From Propionibacterium sp. (lineage in GTDB: Bacteria > Actinomycetota > Actinomycetes > Propionibacteriales > Propionibacteriaceae), in assembly GCA_012719335.1 (NCBI GenBank), contig JAAYAO010000002.1, positions 1-13,315 on the forward strand: a stretch of 13,315 nt of DNA. Reading direction: 5' to 3'. This document shows, in pieces, positions 1-7,121 of the stretch. The position numbers and the translations under genes were made by a program. Position 1 is the stretch's first letter. Each line of letters opens with the position of its first letter. Under the pieces are notes generated by a model that saw only the letters and a program-made list of their open reading frames with translations, had not been told where the DNA came from and did not search any database.

Positions 1-161
1 CGCCGGTTGAGCCGTGACCACTTGCGGTCACAAGTCGAAACCCGGCAACCCCACTCCACGCCGGTTGAGCCGTGACCACTTGCGGTCACAAGTCGAAACC
101 CGGCAACCCCACTCCACGCCGGTTGAGCCGTGACCGCGTGCGGTCACGAGTCGACACCCGG
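1..161. repeat. 58-bp tandem repeat array with palindromic cores
   Basis: Units start at 1, 59 and 117. Units 1 and 2 are identical over all 58 bases. Unit 3 matches over a core of about 45 bases with four substitutions and then diverges. Each core opens with GGTTGAGCC and closes with TCGAAACC (TCGACACC in unit 3). Inside is a hairpin: GTGACC (14-19) pairs with GGTCAC (26-31), and in unit 3 the stem grows to 7 bp, GTGACCG with CGGTCAC around a CGTG loop. The remaining 13 bases of each full unit are a linker. The array may continue left of the window. The layout of near-complementary ends around an inner hairpin resembles small intergenic palindromic (REP-like) elements of actinobacteria; that likeness is from memory. 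Confidence 0.9.
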
Positions 162-221
162 TGACGTTGGGCAGGGTGTCCTCCGCGGTGTTCCACCACC
201 GTGCTGCGAGCATCGTCCGCT

Positions 222-237
222 GAGTCGACACCGACTC
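222..237. promoter_or_regulatory. Small hairpin or dyad upstream of the MFS gene
   Basis: GAGTCG (222-227) and CGACTC (232-237) are perfect inverted repeats around an ACAC loop, ending 34 nt before the GTG start of the transporter. The sequence GAGTCGACACC inside it also occurs in the third tandem unit (148-158). It could be an operator for an unseen regulator or a leftover repeat half; the sequence does not decide this. Confidence 0.35.
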
Positions 238-271
238 GTTCCCGGTTGGGCCCGCGGGATAGGGATGATCG

Positions 272-1717
272 GTGACCGCCGACGAGCACCATTTCCGGAT
301 CCCCGAGGTGAACCGGGTCTTCGACCGACGCCGGATCCTGTTCGTCATCCTGATGTTCCTGGTCATGGTGATGGTCGGCATGTCGTCGGTGAACGTGGCC
401 CTGCCCTCGATCGAACACGGGCTGGGCGCCACCGACAGTGACATCCAGTGGATCCTGTCCGCCTACGCGTTGGCGATCGGCCTGGGGCTGGTACCCGCCG
501 GCCGGGCCGGTGACGTGCTCGGCCGGGATGCCTTCTTCGTGACCGGGGTGGTCGTCTTCATGACCGGGGCGTTGTTCAGCGGGCTGGCCCCCACCCCGGC
601 GGTGCTGAACGTGGCCCGGATCGTCCAGGGTCTGGGTTCCAGCCTGGTCGCGCCACAACTCACCGGCATGATCGTCCGGTACTTCGAGGGACGCTCCCGG
701 GCGATGGCCTTCGCCAGCATGGGCGTGGTCGCCTCGGTGGCGATGGCGGTCGGGCCCACCCTCTCGGGGGCGATCATCACCGCGGTCGGCGAACAGGGCT
801 GGCGGGTGGCCTTCCTGATCAACCTGCCGGCCGGGTTGCTCGCCCTGATCCTGGCCGCGATGTGGTTCCCCTTCGAGAAGGAGCGCGGCCTGTGGCGGCA
901 CCGCCGCAACGGTCTGCCGAAGGTCGACCTCGACCCGGTCGGGGCGGTGCTGCTCGGCGCGGCGGTGTTGTCGGTGATGCTGCCGCTGATCGTCAAGGGT
1001 GTGCCGGCGATCTGGGGGCTGTGGGTGCTGAGCCCGGTGCTGGGCTGGTTGTGGGTGCGCTGGGAGCTGGCCTACCGGCGGCGCGGGCGTCAACCGATGG
1101 TGATGATGGAACTGTTCCGGGTGCGCAGTTACAGCAACCAGGTGATGGTGTCGGCGGCGATGTTCATGGCGAACACCCCGATGTTCGTGGTGGCGGCCCT
1201 GTACACCCAGCAGGCCCACGGCGCCACCGCGCTGGTCGCCGGGCTGATCGGGCTGCCGAATGCCGTCTCCCAGGCCCTGGCCGCGTGGTGGGCCGGTCGG
1301 CGGGCGATGATGATCGGCCAACATCTGGTGGTCATCGGGGTGTTGTTGAACCTGGTCGGGGCACCACTGGTGATCGGGTGTGCGGTGCTGGTCGACAGCA
1401 CCGGGCTGCACTACGGCTGGTTGGCGCTGCCGCTGGTGTTGCCCGGCCTGGGCATGGGTCTGTTCTCGGGCACCAACCTGGCCCTGGCGATGCGCGACGT
1501 GCCGTTGGAGATGGCCGGTACCGCCGGTGGGGTGAAGCAGTTGGCCGAACGAATGACCACCTCGATCGGTACCGCCCTGGTCACCGCGGTGCTGTTCGCG
1601 GTGCTGGTCGCCGGTGGCTGGACGTGGGCCTTCGCGGCCGGTTTCGCCACCATCGCGGCGATCTTCGTGCTGGGCCTGTGGTTGGCGATCCGGGCCTTGC
1701 GGGCCGCCTCCGGGTGA
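272..1717 (+). CDS. MFS transporter, DHA2 (EmrB/QacA-like) drug:H+ antiporter family
   Basis: This is a 481-residue polytopic membrane protein, the usual length for 14-TM drug:proton antiporters. After a short charged N-terminus (1-21) the first TM segment leads into NVALPSI (41-47). QWILSAYAL (59-67) follows, then the motif-A loop GRAGDVLGR (77-85), RIVQGLGSSLVAP (116-128), and the antiporter motif-C region AVGPTLSGA (159-167) with WRVAFLINLPAG (177-188). These are hallmark DHA2 motifs. Likely role: proton-driven export of a small hydrophobic or cationic compound; the substrate cannot be read from sequence. The GTG start at 272 is chosen because AGGGA lies 6 nt upstream and the ATG at 265 is out of frame. 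No regulator gene is adjacent. The stop lies 7 nt from the stop of the convergent MetE-like gene. In the recalled M. tuberculosis layout, ligA lies next to that gene, so the transporter may be lineage-specific here. Confidence 0.9.
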   Translation: MTADEHHFRIPEVNRVFDRRRILFVILMFLVMVMVGMSSVNVALPSIEHGLGATDSDIQWILSAYALAIGLGLVPAGRAGDVLGRDAFFVTGVVVFMTGALFSGLAPTPAVLNVARIVQGLGSSLVAPQLTGMIVRYFEGRSRAMAFASMGVVASVAMAVGPTLSGAIITAVGEQGWRVAFLINLPAGLLALILAAMWFPFEKERGLWRHRRNGLPKVDLDPVGAVLLGAAVLSVMLPLIVKGVPAIWGLWVLSPVLGWLWVRWELAYRRRGRQPMVMMELFRVRSYSNQVMVSAAMFMANTPMFVVAALYTQQAHGATALVAGLIGLPNAVSQALAAWWAGRRAMMIGQHLVVIGVLLNLVGAPLVIGCAVLVDSTGLHYGWLALPLVLPGLGMGLFSGTNLALAMRDVPLEMAGTAGGVKQLAERMTTSIGTALVTAVLFAVLVAGGWTWAFAAGFATIAAIFVLGLWLAIRALRAASG

Positions 1718-1724
1718 GGGACGG

Positions 1725-2705
1725 TCAGCGGGTCAGCTCCTCGGTGACGATGCCGGCGGCCGAGGTCAGGTTGCGCAACAACTGCACCGCCGGACGTTGG
1801 GTCCAGCCGGCCAGCCCGCAGGCCGGGGTGAGCACCACCCGGTCGGCCAGGCCGGGGCCCAGTTCCAGGGGTCGCAGCACCTTCAGGGCCCGCTCGGCGA
1901 GCTGATCGGGGCCGGGCACCTCGTCCGGCACGTGGGTGGGGGCGATGCCCAGCCACAGTTCGGTTCCGCGTTCCAACTCCGGGCCGAAGATGTCCCAGTC
2001 GCCCGCGGTCAACAGGTCGAGGTCGGCCGCCGGGGTGAACCCGGCATCGATCACGGTGCGCCAAGGGGTGCCGACCGCACAACAGTGCAGCACGTCGGCG
2101 CGCCCGGCGCGCACCACCTCGAGCCCCTCGGACAGTTCCGGATGGTCCACCGCGCGGTGCCGTCGGTAGCCGCTGGCGGTGGGCAGGGTGCCGGCCAGCA
2201 CCGCGGCCAGCAGCGGCTCGTCGACCTGGGTGCGAATGGTGGCCAGCGGTAACCGGCGCTCCACCTCGGCGACGAAATCGGCGATGCCCAGGGCCAGCGC
2301 CTGGGTGAGCTCCCGGCGGGCGCCGGTGTCGGCCAGGACGAGTTCACCGCGGGGAAGTTCGACCGTGCCGGCCATCGTCCAGGGGCCGGGGAAGGACAGC
2401 TTGAACACGCCCTCCCAGTCGTGGGCCTGTTCCTCGAGTTGGTCCAGGTCGTCGCGAATCTGGGCCTTCGCGCGGCGCTGGTCGCGGCCGGAGCCGGCAT
2501 CGGCCCCGGTCAACCGCCATCCGGCGGGTTGCAGGTCCGCGGCCAGCCCGATGATCAATCCGATCCCGCGACCGACCAGGCCGGCCGCCGCGCCCCGGGC
2601 GGGCAGTTCGGGCAGGTAGGGCAGCTCCGGCAACTCCCCCATCGTCAGCCGCAGCACCGCGGGCAGATCGACCCCGGGCCAGGAGCCCATCCCCGTCACC
2701 CTCAC
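1725..2705 (-). CDS. Cobalamin-independent methionine synthase (MetE) C-terminal-domain-like protein
   Basis: This 326-residue protein corresponds to the catalytic TIM-barrel half of MetE, without the N-terminal half found in full-length (about 750 aa) enzymes. Visible MetE features are KLSFPGPWT (102-110), the DEP motif (162-164), an H-x-C zinc-ligand pair in LHCCAVG (His207 and Cys209) and a later Cys296 in PACGL, equivalent to the PDCGL cysteine. Retained zinc ligands argue for an active thiol-activating methyltransferase-type site, but the methyl donor and acceptor are unknown. It is probably the counterpart of Rv3015c, a conserved protein near mnmA. The GTG start overlaps the mnmA stop (GTGA, 4 nt) with GGAG 7 nt upstream, so it is probably translationally coupled to mnmA. 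In-frame GTG 2699 and ATG 2690 are alternatives. It should not be called metE, because methionine synthesis is not shown. Confidence 0.82.
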   Translation of the reverse strand: MRVTGMGSWPGVDLPAVLRLTMGELPELPYLPELPARGAAAGLVGRGIGLIIGLAADLQPAGWRLTGADAGSGRDQRRAKAQIRDDLDQLEEQAHDWEGVFKLSFPGPWTMAGTVELPRGELVLADTGARRELTQALALGIADFVAEVERRLPLATIRTQVDEPLLAAVLAGTLPTASGYRRHRAVDHPELSEGLEVVRAGRADVLHCCAVGTPWRTVIDAGFTPAADLDLLTAGDWDIFGPELERGTELWLGIAPTHVPDEVPGPDQLAERALKVLRPLELGPGLADRVVLTPACGLAGWTQRPAVQLLRNLTSAAGIVTEELTR

Positions 2706-3808
2706 CGCGCGGCTCCGGCCTCGGTCGGGGCCGGCACCCGGCGGGTGGCGGCGATGGTGGCCGACCCGACCACCCGATCACGGTCGTAACAGACCACGGC
2801 CTGGCCGGGGGCGACCCCGACCAGGGGCTCGTCCAGTTCGACCTCGAGGTGTTCCCCGCGCACCGCGATCCGGGCCGGTACCGGCTCACCGTGCGCCCGT
2901 ACCTGCACTTCCCCCTGCCACGGTTCGGTCACCGGGTGTTGGGTCCAGGTCAGCCGGATGCCGGTCAGGGCCTCGATCGCGAGCTCCTCGCGGGCACCGA
3001 CGGTCACGGTGCGGTCGACCGGGCTGATGTCGAGCACGAAGCGGGGTTTGCCGTCGGCGGCCGGGGTGCCGATCCGCAGCCCCTTGCGCTGCCCGACGGT
3101 GAAGTGGTGGGTGCCCGGGTGGTGGCCCAGTTCGTTGCCGGCGGTGTCGACGATCGCGCCGGGCTGTTCGCCCAGGTGCCGGTCGAGAAAGCCCCCGGTG
3201 TCGCCGTCGGCGATGAAGCAGATGTCGTGGCTGTCGGGTTTGGCGGCCACCGACAGGCCCCGGCGTTCGGCCTCGGCGCGCACGTCGGTCTTGTACGAGT
3301 CGCCCAGCGGAAACAGCGAGTGGGCCAGTTGGGCGGCGCTGAGCACGCCGAGCACGTAGGACTGGTCCTTGCCCGGGTCGATCGCCCGGCGCAGTTCGGG
3401 GCCGTCGGGGCCGGGCAGCAGCCGGGCGTAGTGGCCGGTGGCGACCGCGTCGAAGCCGAGGGCCAGGCCCCGGTCGAGGACGGCGGCGAACTTGATCTTC
3501 TCGTTGCATCGCAGGCAGGGGTTCGGGGTGCGTCCGGCGGCGTACTCGGCGACGAAGTCGTCCACCACGTCGGTGGCGAAGCGATCCGACAGGTCCCAGA
3601 TGTAGAAGGGGATGTCGAGGGTGTCGGCGGCCCGGCGGGCGTCGGTGGAATCCTCCAGCGAGCAGCAGCCCCGGGCCCCGGAGCGGTACGACTGCGGGTT
3701 GCGCGACAACGCCAGATGCACCCCGGTCACCTCGTGACCGGCGTCCACCATCCGCGCCGCGGCAACAGCCGAGTCGACCCCGCCCGACATGGCGGCCAAA
3801 ACCTTCAT
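2702..3808 (-). CDS. mnmA: tRNA 2-thiouridine(34) synthase MnmA
   Basis: This cytoplasmic enzyme activates wobble U34 of the Lys, Glu and Gln tRNAs with ATP and inserts sulfur supplied by a cysteine desulfurase. Seen in the 368 residues: the PP-loop SGGVDSAVA (8-16), TPNPCLRCN with catalytic-type Cys98 and Cys101, [16 protein letters not shown] (147-154), and SHDICFI with the second catalytic cysteine, Cys197. [11 protein letters not shown] follows, then a C-terminal beta-barrel region. All the key residues are present. The start at ATG 3808 is preferred over GTG 3814: GGAGG (3814-3818) sits 5 nt upstream of the ATG, and the GTG overlaps that ribosome binding site. The gene overlaps the MetE-like gene by 4 nt. 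A cysteine desulfurase is encoded about 1.2 kb upstream on the same strand, fitting a sulfur-relay partnership (inference). Confidence 0.96.
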   Translation of the reverse strand: MKVLAAMSGGVDSAVAAARMVDAGHEVTGVHLALSRNPQSYRSGARGCCSLEDSTDARRAADTLDIPFYIWDLSDRFATDVVDDFVAEYAAGRTPNPCLRCNEKIKFAAVLDRGLALGFDAVATGHYARLLPGPDGPELRRAIDPGKDQSYVLGVLSAAQLAHSLFPLGDSYKTDVRAEAERRGLSVAAKPDSHDICFIADGDTGGFLDRHLGEQPGAIVDTAGNELGHHPGTHHFTVGQRKGLRIGTPAADGKPRFVLDISPVDRTVTVGAREELAIEALTGIRLTWTQHPVTEPWQGEVQVRAHGEPVPARIAVRGEHLEVELDEPLVGVAPGQAVVCYDRDRVVGSATIAATRRVPAPTEAGAAR

Positions 3809-3826
3809 GGGCACCTCCGGCGTCCC

Positions 3827-3832
3827 AGTGTA
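3827..3832 (-). promoter_or_regulatory. Candidate -10 box for mnmA
   Basis: On the minus strand TACACT lies 18 nt upstream of the mnmA ATG, with no convincing -35. A start about 7 nt downstream of the box would give a leader of about a dozen bases that just includes the GGAGG ribosome binding site. If real, mnmA and the MetE-like gene have their own promoter, separate from the cysteine desulfurase. Confidence 0.35.
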
Positions 3833-4009
3833 GGCGCAGCCACCGCACCCGACCGGTGTCCACCGCGAGAAGCGACGCGTGGTCGGGATTCCGACGCGGC
3901 GCCCCGGACGGCGGTCTCCGCGATCGGTCCCGCTCTACAGCGGTTCAGAGCGGTGCGGCGCGGCCAATATGGTCGTGGCGCACCGCTGGGAGCCGCCGGC
4001 GGTCGAAGG

Positions 4010-4600
4010 TCAGGAGGTCCAGCGCGGGTTACGTCCGGAGAACCCGAGCAACCGATCCCATCCCGGTGCGTCGTCGTGGACCGGCACTTCGGGCCCGAAC
4101 ATGCCGCCGGGGCCGCGATACTCCGGGGTCACCATCTCGCGCAGGAACTCGTGTGCGCTGCGCACGGCGTCCTCGCTGACGTTCCAGTCCTGTCCGGTCG
4201 CGACGGCCAAGTCCCAGCCGTGCAGCAGGTACTCGGCCAGGATCATCGACAACGCCATCTCACCGGGCATTCCTTGCCCCTGAATGGACAGGGGCCGGTC
4301 GGCGGCGCCGTCCTGCAGGGCCTGATCGAAGCGTTGCGCAGCCGCGATGATTCGCTGTTGCGCTTCCTCACGGGAGACCTGCACGCCACTGACGTCCCCC
4401 ATCGGGCACGCTCCGTCGGGGTCGGCGAAGCCTGCCGCGAAGTTCTCCAACCATCCGACGATGTGTGCGGTGAGGTCCGTGACGTCGAAGTCCTCGCAGG
4501 GGGTGGGCAGGTCACGTTGGTCCTCGGTGACCCGGCCGGCCACGTCGGCGAGTTCGGCCAGGACCGGTTGCAGCATCATGCGCGTGTTTTCGTTGCTCAT
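4010..4600 (-). CDS. TIGR03086 / mycothiol-dependent maleylpyruvate isomerase-like (DinB-fold) metalloprotein
   Basis: The 196-residue protein has the two signatures of this actinobacterial family: LPTPCEDFDVTDLTAHIVGW (31-50) and LAEYLLHGWDLAVATGQ (121-137). The likely metal triad is His46, Glu123 and His127, the spacing expected of the DinB-like four-helix bundle. Relatives use a divalent metal and, in some cases, mycothiol as thiol cofactor for transfer or isomerisation; the substrate here is unknown. The start at ATG 4600 is chosen because family homology begins near it. The frame stays open upstream to an ATG at 4651, which would add 17 residues that look unlike the family. No good Shine-Dalgarno is visible, so the start is moderately uncertain. 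The gene stands alone between mnmA and the cysteine desulfurase, with about 200 non-coding bases on its mnmA side. Confidence 0.85.
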   Translation of the reverse strand: MSNENTRMMLQPVLAELADVAGRVTEDQRDLPTPCEDFDVTDLTAHIVGWLENFAAGFADPDGACPMGDVSGVQVSREEAQQRIIAAAQRFDQALQDGAADRPLSIQGQGMPGEMALSMILAEYLLHGWDLAVATGQDWNVSEDAVRSAHEFLREMVTPEYRGPGGMFGPEVPVHDDAPGWDRLLGFSGRNPRWTS

Positions 4601-4693
4601 GGGATGAGCGTCTCGGTTCCAAGCGCCCGCAGTCTTGAACAAACGCGTCACCCCGTCGCGGCAGCCTCGTCGTCCACAACGTGCCCCATCACG

Positions 4694-4722
4694 TCAACAG
4701 ACCCATCGGAATCCGGCACAAT
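4694..4722 (+). promoter_or_regulatory. Candidate promoter upstream of the AraC remnant
   Basis: TCAACA (4694-4699) and CACAAT (4717-4722) are 17 bp apart, each matching four of six sigma-70-type consensus positions. It may be the surviving promoter of the AraC-type gene whose remnant follows. The box quality is only fair, and CACAAT is not a typical actinobacterial TANNNT. Confidence 0.25.
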
Positions 4723-4760
4723 CCCTCCGGAAGGGGGTCCGGGCAACCCCGTCGAACGAG

Positions 4761-5003
4761 GTGCTTAGGCTGCTCGCTGTGGAAGCCCATTCGGTCGGCG
4801 AGGACAGCCGCGGCATTCTCGATCCGGGACGGATGCAGCAGCACGCCCGGCTGCGCCGGTGGCCGGCCGAGGGGGCCCTGAGCGAACTCGCCGCCACCCT
4901 GGGGTACGCAGACCAGGCGCACCTGTCGCGCGATTTCAGAGCAACGGTGGGCATGAGTCCATCGGAGTACGCCGACTCGGTCCGCCGGTACCAACCCGAT
5001 TGA
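4761..5003 (+). pseudogene. AraC-type HTH domain remnant
   Basis: The reading frame ends in LSELAATLGYADQAHLSRDF followed by RATVGMSPSEYA, an almost consensus second helix-turn-helix of an AraC/XylS regulator. The preceding stretch (HARLRRWPAEG) resembles the linker helix just before it. The first HTH and the whole ligand-binding domain, normally 150-200 further residues, are missing. Upstream, the frame is open to an ATG at 4635 but codes for an arginine/proline-rich stretch with no family likeness. The 5' boundary given, GTG 4761, is only a guess; it has no good ribosome binding site. The best reading is a truncated, decayed regulator. A short functional HTH protein cannot be excluded. The stop lies 4 nt from the convergent cysteine desulfurase stop. 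Confidence 0.6.
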
Positions 5004-5007
5004 CAGT

Positions 5008-6159
5008 TCAGCCCGAAACACCGCCGGCTGCCCGGGCACGTTCCACCGCACCGGGCAACACGTGCAACAGCCGGTCGATATCGTCCGCGGTGGTGGTGTG
5101 GCCCAGCGAGAACCGCAACGACGAGCGCGCATCGGCCTCTGTGCGACCCATCGCCAGCAGTACGTGGGAGGCGCGGCTGACCCCGGCGGCACAGGCCGAG
5201 CCGACCGAGCAGTCGATGCCGGCGGCGTCCAGCAACAGCAGCAGATCGTCGGCTCTAAGACCGTCGAAGGTGACGTTCACGATTGCCGGGGAGACCGGCG
5301 CGACACTGTTCACCCGGGTGTCGGAGATACCGCCGACCCCGTGGCGGATGCGTTCGGTCAGGGCCGCGACCCGGGTCGCGGCGGCTTCGCGTTCGGCGAC
5401 GGTCTCGGCCAGGGCGGCGGCGAAACCGGCCACCAACATCGGGGCCAGTGTGCCCGAGCGGATCCCGCGTTCCTGTCCCCCGCCGACCAGCACCGGGGTC
5501 GGGGACGCGGCACGGGTGGCGACCAGGGCGCCGATCCCGACCGGGCCGCCGACCTTGTGCGCCGACAGCGACAGCAGATCGGCCCCCGAATCGTGGAAAT
5601 GCACCGGCAGCCAGGCCACCGCCTGTACCGCATCGGTGTGAAACAAGGCCCCGGCGTCGTGGGCTCGTTGGGCCACCTCCGCCACGGGCTGTACCGCGCC
5701 GGTTTCGTTGTTCACCCACATCACCGACACCACCGCGGCATCGGGCCCGATCTCGGGGATCACCGAGTGGCCGGCTGGGTCGACCTCGACCCAGTCGACC
5801 CGGCCGCCCTCGGCCTCGATCACCGCCGCCTGGTCGCGTACCGCGGGGTGTTCGGTGCTGCCCAGCCACACCGCCGGACGATCGGCCCGGCGGGCCAGCC
5901 AGGCCCCGTGCACGGCCAGATTGTTGGCCTCGGTGCCACCGCTGGTGAAGACCACCTCGATCGGTTCGGCACCGATCAGGTCGGCCACCCGCTCCCGCGC
6001 GTCCTCGACGATCCGGCGGGCGGCCCGGCCGGAGTGGTGTTGGGAGGAGGCATTGCCCACAACGGCAGCTACCTCGACCATTGCCGCCAGCGCAGCCTGC
6101 CGAAGCGGGCCGGTGGCGGCGTGGTCGAGGTAGCTGCGGTGACTATCGGCCGGGGGCAG
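5008..6159 (-). CDS. Cysteine desulfurase (NifS/IscS-type), probable non-AUG start
   Basis: This PLP enzyme removes sulfur from cysteine as a protein persulfide. Reading back past ATG 6081 gives the family N-terminal motif YLDHAATGPLR. It is followed by GNASSQHHSGR, FTSGGTEANN, STEHPA, VNNETG and HTDAVQA. The PLP lysine is in SLSAHK (Lys202), then ERGIRSGT, then the catalytic cysteine in GSACAAG (Cys323). With a start at CTG 6159 the protein is 383 residues, close to family length. From the in-frame stop at 6367-6369 to ATG 6081 there is no ATG, GTG or TTG. Candidate starts are CTG 6159 (AAGGG 6 nt upstream), ATT 6162, or CTG 6165, whose CTGA overlaps the etfA stop. The gene follows etfA directly and is probably coupled to it. 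The likely sulfur acceptor is MnmA, as for the recalled Rv3025c-Rv3024c pair. The exact start is uncertain; the function is secure. Confidence 0.88.
   Translation of the reverse strand: MPPADSHRSYLDHAATGPLRQAALAAMVEVAAVVGNASSQHHSGRAARRIVEDARERVADLIGAEPIEVVFTSGGTEANNLAVHGAWLARRADRPAVWLGSTEHPAVRDQAAVIEAEGGRVDWVEVDPAGHSVIPEIGPDAAVVSVMWVNNETGAVQPVAEVAQRAHDAGALFHTDAVQAVAWLPVHFHDSGADLLSLSAHKVGGPVGIGALVATRAASPTPVLVGGGQERGIRSGTLAPMLVAGFAAALAETVAEREAAATRVAALTERIRHGVGGISDTRVNSVAPVSPAIVNVTFDGLRADDLLLLLDAAGIDCSVGSACAAGVSRASHVLLAMGRTEADARSSLRFSLGHTTTADDIDRLLHVLPGAVERARAAGGVSG
6065..6137. repeat. Perfect 16-bp inverted repeat at the 5' end of the cysteine desulfurase gene
   Basis: GCAGCTACCTCGACCA (6065-6080) is the exact reverse complement of 6122-6137, with 41 bases between. 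On the minus strand the upstream arm encodes SYLDH of the LDHAAT motif and the other arm encodes MVEVAA, ending at the first canonical ATG. In the mRNA the arms could form a strong stem just inside the coding region. It may be regulatory, a quasi-palindrome made by template switching, or an assembly artefact. Confidence 0.85.
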
Positions 6160-6161
6160 AA

Positions 6162-7106
6162 TCAGCCCTTCTTCGCCTTGACCTGCTCGGTGACCGCGGG
6201 CAGTACGGTGTGCAGGTCGCCCACCACACCGAGGTCGGCGAGCTCGAACAGCGGCGCCTCCGGATCCTTGTTCACCACCACGATCGCCTTCGAGGTCTGC
6301 ATGCCGGCGCGGTGCTGAATCGCACCCGAGATGCCGTTGGCGATGTAGAGCTGCGGCGACACGGTCTTACCGGTCTGGCCGACCTGGTAGGCGTGCGGGT
6401 ACCAGCCGGAGTCGACCGCGGCACGCGAGGCGCCCACGGCGGCACCGAGGGCGTCGGCCAAGGCTTCGACCGGCTCGAAGTTGCCACCGGTACCCCGGCC
6501 ACCCGACACCACGATCGCGGCTTCGGGCAGTTCGGGACGACCCGAGGCCTGCTTCTCCTCCGAGGCCACCACCTTGGCGCCCTTGCTGGTGTCGGCGATG
6601 GACACCGAGACCTGTTCGACCGCACCGGCGGCCGGAGCTTCCTCGGGAGCCACGGTGTTCGGCTTGGTGGTGATCACGGGCACGCCGCGGGTCACCTGGG
6701 CGCTGACCGTCCAGTTACCGGCGAACACCGACTGCACGGTGGCCGCGCCTTCTTCGATGTTGACCGCTTCGGTGATCAGACCGGAGTCGAGACGCACCGC
6801 GAGGCGGCCGGCGACTTCCTTGTTGTCCAGACCGGTCGGCAGCAGCACCGCGGCCGGCGACTCGGCCTCGACCAACTGGGTGAGCACGTCCACCTTCGGG
6901 CCGACGAGGAACTCGTCGATGGCCGGATCATTGGCTTCCAGCACCCGGGCGGCGCCGTACTTGCCGAGGGTTTCGGCCACCCCGGCGGCTTCGCCGAAGA
7001 CCACCGCAGCCGGCTCGCCGATCCGGCGGGCCAGGGTGAGCAGCTCCAGCGACGGCTTGGTGACGTGACCGTCGTGAATATCAACGACAACGAGAACCTG
7101 GGACAT
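6162..7106 (-). CDS. etfA: Electron transfer flavoprotein alpha subunit
   Basis: This is the FAD-binding subunit of the soluble heterodimeric ETF. It accepts electrons from acyl-CoA and other dehydrogenases and passes them to the membrane quinone pool. The 314 residues are standard length. The N-terminal alpha/beta half starts MSQVLVVVDI. The C-terminal FAD domain shows VVSGGRGTGG (199-208), GASRAAVDSGW (225-235), the FAD signature QVGQTGKTVSPQLYIANGIS (241-260), IQHRAGMQ (263-270) and the closing NKDPEAPLFELADLGVVGD (279-297). Start: ATG 7106, with AGGAG 7 nt upstream in the 15-nt gap after etfB. The stop TGA (6164-6162) overlaps a possible CTG start of the next gene. EtfB and EtfA are almost certainly co-transcribed. 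Confidence 0.97.
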   Translation of the reverse strand: MSQVLVVVDIHDGHVTKPSLELLTLARRIGEPAAVVFGEAAGVAETLGKYGAARVLEANDPAIDEFLVGPKVDVLTQLVEAESPAAVLLPTGLDNKEVAGRLAVRLDSGLITEAVNIEEGAATVQSVFAGNWTVSAQVTRGVPVITTKPNTVAPEEAPAAGAVEQVSVSIADTSKGAKVVASEEKQASGRPELPEAAIVVSGGRGTGGNFEPVEALADALGAAVGASRAAVDSGWYPHAYQVGQTGKTVSPQLYIANGISGAIQHRAGMQTSKAIVVVNKDPEAPLFELADLGVVGDLHTVLPAVTEQVKAKKG

Positions 7107-7121
7107 CTCCGGGCTCCTCTC

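Noticed and set aside
1..161. CRISPR array
   Set aside because: The 13-base linker is identical between units 1 and 2, so there are no variable spacers, and no cas genes are in the window.
86..1411. 441-codon minus-strand ORF opposite the MFS gene
   Set aside because: The composition is low-complexity His/Gln/Arg/Pro typical of antisense frames in GC-rich genes; it runs through the repeats and shows no family motif.
3993..4002. CCGCCGGCGG palindrome as terminator of the TIGR03086 gene
   Set aside because: It is a 10-bp palindrome with no loop and no T-run, and is common by chance at this GC content.
2849..4768. 639-codon plus-strand ORF across mnmA and the TIGR03086 gene
   Set aside because: It is antisense to two well-supported genes and has Gly/Val/Arg-rich shadow composition and no recognisable domain.
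5008..6081. Cysteine desulfurase starting at ATG 6081
   Set aside because: It would drop the LDHAAT motif, which is plainly encoded in frame just upstream.
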